This document shows, piece by piece, positions 59,992 through 64,000 of a DNA stretch of 64,000 nucleotides. The DNA comes from an uncultured Desulfovibrio sp. (GTDB lineage: Bacteria > Desulfobacterota > Desulfovibrionia > Desulfovibrionales > Desulfovibrionaceae). How positions within the stretch are numbered: position 1 is the stretch's first letter; each line of letters opens with the position of its first letter. The stretch is from assembly GCA_900546145.1 (NCBI GenBank), contig URBN01000009.1, positions 1-64,000 on the forward strand. The letters run 5' to 3'. Both the position numbers and the translations under genes were made by a program. The notes beneath the pieces were generated by a model, which did no database searches, was not told the origin of the DNA, and saw only the letters and a list, made by a program, of their open reading frames with translations.

Positions 59992-60290
59992 AGTCATCTC
60001 CGCGGGGTATGACCCGCCAGGGCCGGGGGGGAGGCCGGTTAACGCGCCGGGATGCCTCACCCGCGTCCGGCCGGCGCCCCGGGCACGGGAGGCGTTTCCC
60101 CGATGGGAAAAACACCGTCCGGGTCATTAGAATACAGAGGCTCACAGGGCGTCAAGAACGGCCAAATCTGACAGACAGACCTCCGGGATACCGGAAAATA
60201 CTCCCGCACCCGGTTGACCATCAGGGGTTAATTGTTATTTTCAGTTTAACTTCAATACCGGAAAAATACCAAAAAGCAAAGGAGGCCATC
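59992..60290. other. Divergent intergenic region
   Basis: Nearly 300 bases between the DJ-1 gene (-) and the flavin-reductase-like gene (+). The plus-strand promoter at 60214-60241 lies here. An in-frame extension of the plus-strand gene back to 60009 is open but Arg/Pro-rich and not credible as protein. No minus-strand promoter was singled out. Confidence 0.4.
60214..60241 (+). promoter_or_regulatory. Promoter candidate of the flavin-reductase-like gene
   Basis: TTGACC (60214-60219), 16 bases, TATTTT (60236-60241), in an AT-rich patch about 50 bases before the start codon. Confidence 0.5.
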
Positions 60291-60788
60291 ATGGCTTTTG
60301 AAGACTACAGCACACATCCCTTCACAAAGTTTGACAAAGACTGGGCTCTGCTCACGGCAGGCACCATGGACGATTTCAACTCAATGACCATAAGCTGGGG
60401 CGGCATGGGGACCATGTGGTCCTCTCCCGTGGCCTTTCTCGTTGTGAAACCGAGCCGCTACACGTCTGACTTTCTCAAACGTCACGATGAAATCACGCTG
60501 AGCTGGTATCCCCGCTCCGAACGCAAAGCCCTCGGCATTTTCGGCACACAGTCCGGACGCGATACGGACAAAGTGAAAGAAACGGGATTTACGCCCGTGG
60601 AGATCGAGGGCGCCGTCACCTACAGGGAAGCTGAGGAAACCCTGATCTGCCGGAAGCTCTTCATGCAGCAGCTCGATCTTAATCTTGTTCCCCAGGAAAT
60701 CAGAAACACCTTCTACCTCCCCGGTACGAAGGAAGGCTTCATGCATCAACTCGTCATCGCCCGCGTTCTCTCCATACACACGAAGTAG
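60291..60788 (+). CDS. Flavin reductase-like (FMN-binding split barrel) protein
   Basis: 165-residue protein of the flavin-reductase-like domain family. The pattern ALLTAGTMDDFNSMTISWGG, followed by PVAFLVVKPSRYTSDFLKRH, is typical of FMN-binding split-barrel proteins that use FMN or reduce it. A strong AAGGAGG site precedes ATG 60291. Its position opposite the DJ-1/Rrf2 pair suggests a redox or electrophile-stress setting; that is inference. A terminator follows. Confidence 0.88.
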   Translation: MAFEDYSTHPFTKFDKDWALLTAGTMDDFNSMTISWGGMGTMWSSPVAFLVVKPSRYTSDFLKRHDEITLSWYPRSERKALGIFGTQSGRDTDKVKETGFTPVEIEGAVTYREAEETLICRKLFMQQLDLNLVPQEIRNTFYLPGTKEGFMHQLVIARVLSIHTK

Positions 60789-60820
60789 GGTACAGGGCAG
60801 GTTCACCGCTGTCACGCGCG

Positions 60821-60859
60821 CCGGAGGAGTGGCGTCTCACGCCCTCCTCCGGTTTTTTT
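60821..60859 (+). terminator. Terminator after the flavin-reductase-like gene
   Basis: CCGGAGGAG (60821-60829) pairs with CTCCTCCGG (60844-60852), with an inner GGCG/CGCC pair and a TTTTTTT tract. Confidence 0.93.
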
Positions 60860-60917
60860 CTGTTCCGCTCCATGATCCCGGGAAATGTCACCGTTCCGTA
60901 ACAGAACAGTGAAGGCA

Positions 60918-60945
60918 TTGACTTGGCAGTACTTCAGGATATTCT
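60918..60945 (+). promoter_or_regulatory. Promoter candidate of the exported propeller-like gene
   Basis: TTGACT (60918-60923), 16 bases, TATTCT (60940-60945), about 58 bases before the start codon and after a terminator. Confidence 0.5.
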
Positions 60946-61002
60946 ATCATAAGCCCGAAGTGGGCCTTCACCTTCACTTTTCAGCCGACCATGGAGGTTT
61001 TC

Positions 61003-61923
61003 ATGAAAAAGGTACTGATGCTTCTCGCCGCCGTTTCCCTCTTAAGCTGGAGCGGAACCCAGTGCTTCGCCAAGGATTCGAAAAACCTTGCGAAAACGTA
61101 TTCCCAGTGGCTCCCGAAATACGAGTACACGCTGAAGGACGCCATCGAAGTCAAGGGACGTCAGGGTATTGCCTCTGACGGCGAGTTCTACTACGTGAGC
61201 AACAGCAAGGCCCTGTACAAGTACGACAAGACCGGAAAGCTCATCGCCAGCAACGAGAATCCCTTTGAAGGCTACGCCATTCCGTCCAATCATATTGGCG
61301 ATATCGACGTCTTCAACGGGGAAATTTTCGTCAGCGCCGAAAACTTCATGGATGGCGTGGGCAAGGACATCCAGATTGCCATTCATGACGCCAAGACCCT
61401 GAAATTCAAGCGTACTTTCAAGTTCGAGCCGTCTTCCGGACAGGAAGAGGTTTCCGGTATCTGCGTTGACCGCGACAAGCGCACGGTATGGATGTGCTCC
61501 TGGGTCGGTGAGAACAGCGGCCGCTACCTCTACGAGTACAGCCTGGATACCGGCAAGTATCTGCGCAAGGTGCACCTCTTCCCCGTTCCGCAGTGGGTGC
61601 AGGGCGTCTTCTACTACAAGGGCGCTCTCTATGTGACGGCCGATGACGGCGAGGCCGATTTCGACGAACCCGACCACATCTACCGCATCAATGTGTCCGA
61701 TGGCACCAGCGCCATGGTAACCCTCGAGAAGTCCCTGACCGAAGTGAAGAAGCAGGGTGAAATCGAAGGCCTGTGCGTTGACCCGAAGACCGATGAAATG
61801 CTCGTCCTCTACAACCGCGGCGCGCGCATCATCCTCGGCATGGGCAAGGGCTTCTACCCCGGCTACGATCACGAAATTCACGAAGTGTACCGCTACAGGA
61901 TGACAGAACTGAAGCTGAAGTAA
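61003..61923 (+). CDS. Exported protein, possible beta-propeller fold
   Basis: 306-residue protein with a signal peptide (MKKVLMLLAAVSLLSWSG, then TQCFAKDSK). The Cys is not in a good lipobox. The mature part has regularly spaced short sheets of the type GRQGIASDGEFYYVSNSKAL, HIGDIDVFNGEIFVSAENF, EVSGICVDRDKRTVWMCSW, WVQGVFYYKGALYVTADD and IEGLCVDPKTDEMLVLYN. This strand pattern suggests a six- or seven-bladed propeller. No catalytic motif is recognised. GGAGG precedes ATG 61003. It is monocistronic, between its own promoter and terminator, and convergent with a symporter gene. Confidence 0.75.
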   Translation: MKKVLMLLAAVSLLSWSGTQCFAKDSKNLAKTYSQWLPKYEYTLKDAIEVKGRQGIASDGEFYYVSNSKALYKYDKTGKLIASNENPFEGYAIPSNHIGDIDVFNGEIFVSAENFMDGVGKDIQIAIHDAKTLKFKRTFKFEPSSGQEEVSGICVDRDKRTVWMCSWVGENSGRYLYEYSLDTGKYLRKVHLFPVPQWVQGVFYYKGALYVTADDGEADFDEPDHIYRINVSDGTSAMVTLEKSLTEVKKQGEIEGLCVDPKTDEMLVLYNRGARIILGMGKGFYPGYDHEIHEVYRYRMTELKLK

Positions 61924-61950
61924 GCTTCCCGGCCTGAACGGTTTTTCACG

Positions 61951-61983
61951 GACCGCTTCCCTTCGCGGGAGGCGGTCTTTTTT
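61951..61983 (+). terminator. Terminator after the exported protein gene
   Basis: 11-bp stem with a G-T pair (GACCGCTTCCC with GGGAGGCGGTC), loop TTCGC, and a T tract to 61983. Confidence 0.93.
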
Positions 61984-62074
61984 CGTGCCCGGGGAAAAGA
62001 CTCCTGCTTCCGAAGCATACGCAGAAAGACATGCTTTCTCCGGACCCCCATCAGCTGAAGCAGGCACGGCAGAC

Positions 62075-62109
62075 AAAAAAAGTCCGGCCGGCTCTGAAGC
62101 CGGCCGGAC
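62075..62109 (-). terminator. Terminator after the symporter gene (minus strand)
   Basis: 12-bp perfect stem (62082-62093 with 62098-62109) and loop CTGA. A run of seven A on the plus strand gives a T tract on the minus strand. Confidence 0.95.
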
Positions 62110-62132
62110 CCGAAGGCCGTTATGAAGCAGCC

Positions 62133-63425
62133 TTAGGCCGCTTCGGTCTGAGCCGGTTCAGGCGGAAGCTTACCGCGCAGGTCGTGGTCGGTCATGGTTG
62201 CCACGGAAGAGTCGGACCAGACGTTCACGCAGGTCTCAATCATGTCGATGATCGCGTAGATGGGCAGAATGGCGCCCATCAGGTCAACCGGCACGTTCAT
62301 GGAGCTCATGAGCGAGAGCGTCAGGAAGTAGCAGCCCATGGGCACGCCGGCATTGCCGACAGCGGCGAGCACGGCCACGAACAGCCAGACAATCATGGTT
62401 CCCGTGGTGATGACGATGCCCGCGTTCTGCATGAGGAACAGGGAAGTCACCAGGATGAAGGCGGCGCAGCCGTTCATGTTGATGGTCGTGCAGATGGGAA
62501 GCACGAAGCGGGTCACGCGGTGATCAAGCCTGAGATTTTCCTCGGCGGAGGCCAGGGTCACAGGCAGCGTGCCGGCAGAGCTCTTGGAGAAGAAGGCCAC
62601 AGCCAGGGCCGGAGACATGCCGCGGAAAACACGCAGGGGATTCACGCCGCGGACGAGCAGGAAAAGCGGAATGACCACGAAGAACTGCAGCAGGTTGCCG
62701 CCGATGATGACGGCGGTATACTGTCCGAGAGCGCCCACAATGACACCGGCCTGGATCTGGCTCACGAGCTGTCCCGTGAAGGCCATGATGCCCACGGGCA
62801 GGATGAAGAGCAGCGCGCGGATGAGCGTGAAAAGCAGATCCTGCATGCCGTTGATGCATTTCAGAAGGACATCACGGTTGGGCGTCTTCGGCATGAACGC
62901 GAGGCCGAGACCGGCGGCCGCCGCGATGATGAGCACGGAGAGCACATTGCCCGACACGAAAGGCTGAAGAATGTTATTGGGAATGACCGACAGGAAATGG
63001 TCATAATAGGAAAGATGCGTCAGCTTCTGCGGCACGGACGCGCCGGCAACGGAAGGCACGTTGGCAGGAGCGATGATGATGAAAAGACACAGGGCCACAG
63101 CCGCGGCGACGATGGTGGTCGCCAGCGTATAAATGATGGTGTGGGCAAAGATTCTGCCTGTCTCGCGGCGTGCCCCCAGCGACGACAGCGTGGTGATCAC
63201 GGCGAGCGCGATGACAGGCACGGCCACGAACTGGAAGAGGCGCGTGAACACCGTGGCGATGAAGCCGAAAAGCTCATTGATGGACTGGCTGCCGAAACTG
63301 CCAAGCCAGGCGCCGATGAGCATGGCGCCGAACCAGATCACGACCCTGCGCAGGTTTTTGTGTTTCGCACTTTTGTTCAGTGATTTGACGGTTTCTTCCT
63401 CTACCCGTGTGGAGTACTTACCCAT
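62133..63425 (-). CDS. Dicarboxylate/amino acid:cation symporter (DAACS family)
   Basis: 430-residue sodium- or proton-coupled symporter of the GltP/DctA/GltPh family. Landmarks of the substrate site are the HP1 serine motif KSSAGTLPVT, the TM7 motif TINMNGCAAF (N-M-D-G-T in many relatives), the HP2 segment VGNAGVPMG and the TM8 stretch ETCVNVWSDSS. About eight helices plus two hairpins are expected. TM8 lacks the Arg used by aspartate/glutamate carriers at the start of this stretch, so the substrate may be a neutral amino acid (as in SstT) or a dicarboxylate. The ribosome site before ATG 63425 is modest. Confidence 0.9.
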   Translation of the reverse strand: MGKYSTRVEEETVKSLNKSAKHKNLRRVVIWFGAMLIGAWLGSFGSQSINELFGFIATVFTRLFQFVAVPVIALAVITTLSSLGARRETGRIFAHTIIYTLATTIVAAAVALCLFIIIAPANVPSVAGASVPQKLTHLSYYDHFLSVIPNNILQPFVSGNVLSVLIIAAAAGLGLAFMPKTPNRDVLLKCINGMQDLLFTLIRALLFILPVGIMAFTGQLVSQIQAGVIVGALGQYTAVIIGGNLLQFFVVIPLFLLVRGVNPLRVFRGMSPALAVAFFSKSSAGTLPVTLASAEENLRLDHRVTRFVLPICTTINMNGCAAFILVTSLFLMQNAGIVITTGTMIVWLFVAVLAAVGNAGVPMGCYFLTLSLMSSMNVPVDLMGAILPIYAIIDMIETCVNVWSDSSVATMTDHDLRGKLPPEPAQTEAA

Positions 63426-63902
63426 AATACTTCATTCCTCTCTTCTTTCTGTCCGTCCCGCGCTTCTCTGGAAGAAACCGTGGCGGGCTGTCTCTTGAAA
63501 GATAACTACATATGTTCTTCTCCCCCGTATGTCCACAGTACCGGAACAATCCTGTATCCGGAAAAGCCCGGAAGTTCAGAAGCGCGGGAACAGCCTGGCG
63601 CAGACCTGTACTCAAAAGGCAGCAGCACCAGCGTCCGCACAGCGCGCCCTTCTGAGGAGCGTCCGGACCTGCAGTCAGGCTGCTGCCTGAAATTTCCAGG
63701 GTTATCCCAAAAATCCACAGCCGGCTGTAGCCTTTGCGCCAGTCCCATGATAGAAAAAAGGCAAAAGTATTTTCCAGCCGTCCGCAGCACAGGGAACGGC
63801 GCGTCAGGGTAAAATGGAAAATACACGCTCCGGATGACACACCTATTCTTTCAGGGAGATGCCTCTGTCATTTCCGGCATCCCCCATTAAAGGAGGAGAC
63901 CA
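63426..63902. other. Intergenic region upstream of the symporter and the last gene
   Basis: About 480 bases between divergent genes. Overlapping open frames on both strands (for example 63480-63812 plus and 63506-63826 minus) show no recognisable protein. A 9-bp inverted repeat GTATTTTCC/GGAAAATAC has arms at 63767-63775 and 63816-63824. Promoters for both flanking genes must lie here, but none stands out. Confidence 0.4.
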
Positions 63903-64000
63903 TGAGCCGCAGTCTGCTTTGCCGCGCGGGAGAAATCTGGCCCGGGGAGTTAACGGCAGAGGAAAGCGTTTTCCCCGTCCTGAAGAGCGACGGATTATCC
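63903..64000 (+). CDS. Start of an unrecognised gene, cut by the window end
   Basis: ATG 63903 has an excellent AAAGGAGGAGACC ribosome site and an open frame to the window edge (at least 32 codons, beginning MSRSLLCRAGEIWPGELTAE). No family is recognised from this fragment. Confidence 0.6.

Noticed and set aside
63480..63826. Overlapping open frames of about 110 codons on both strands upstream of the symporter
   Set aside because: Low-complexity, Ser/Arg-rich translations without ribosome sites or family resemblance.

Overview
The window looks like housekeeping chromosome from a member of the Desulfovibrionaceae (Desulfobacterota), possibly a host-associated genus. This is inferred from gene order and family resemblance, not from a search. 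The supporting signs are the gene string YceD-rpmF-plsX-fabG-acpP-fabF-glyA-deaminase-ribD-ribE-ribH-nusB-leuS-holA-lon-prmC, the order tRNA-Thr/Tyr/Gly-tuf-rpmG-tRNA-Trp-secE-nusG-rplKAJL-rpoBC, a cytochrome b plus CCG-domain iron-sulfur pair of the Tmc/Dsr/Hdr type, and a selD gene read through a UGA selenocysteine codon. Coding sequence is GC-rich with strong C/G third positions, which leaves very long spurious open frames antisense to genes such as rpoB, rpoC and leuS.

Layout. Positions 1-27 are Illumina adapter, so this is a contig end; an AT-rich stretch without a convincing gene follows. 0.6-8.5 kb: rho, adenine deaminase (reverse), yicC-remA-gmk-pyrF, recJ. 8.5-11 kb: a secreted Sel1-repeat protein (reverse), then a translationally coupled trio (small membrane protein, GIY-YIG protein, LysE-type exporter). 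11-20.6 kb: ribosomal L32, phospholipid and fatty acid genes (fabH is not in the cluster), glyA, a dCMP-deaminase-like gene, three riboflavin genes and nusB. 20.7-28 kb: leuS, holA, lon, prmC. 28-42.2 kb: tRNAs and the translation/transcription block ending with rpoC and a strong terminator.

42.6-50 kb: a membrane electron-transfer pair, an unknown polytopic membrane protein, a CstA-family transporter with a structured leader, and reverse-strand ilvA behind an attenuator-like hairpin. 50-54.6 kb: a lower-GC glycosyltransferase with four 11-residue tandem repeats, the selenoprotein form of selD with a SECIS-like hairpin, and a Uup-type ABC-F ATPase.

54.7-58.6 kb is a nitrogen module: a NifA-like sigma-54 activator, a well-formed sigma-54 promoter, amtB, and a PII protein with Thr instead of the uridylylated Tyr at position 51. 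58.6-64 kb holds an Rrf2 regulator, a DJ-1/PfpI protein, a flavin-reductase-like protein, an exported protein of possible beta-propeller fold, a dicarboxylate/amino acid:cation symporter, and the first codons of an unrecognised gene.

No CRISPR array, insertion sequence, prophage or obvious multi-gene defence system was seen. The strongest non-routine signals are the recoded selD, the ilvA and cstA leader structures, the sigma-54/PII arrangement, the repeat-bearing glycosyltransferase, and the adapter/AT-rich contig end.
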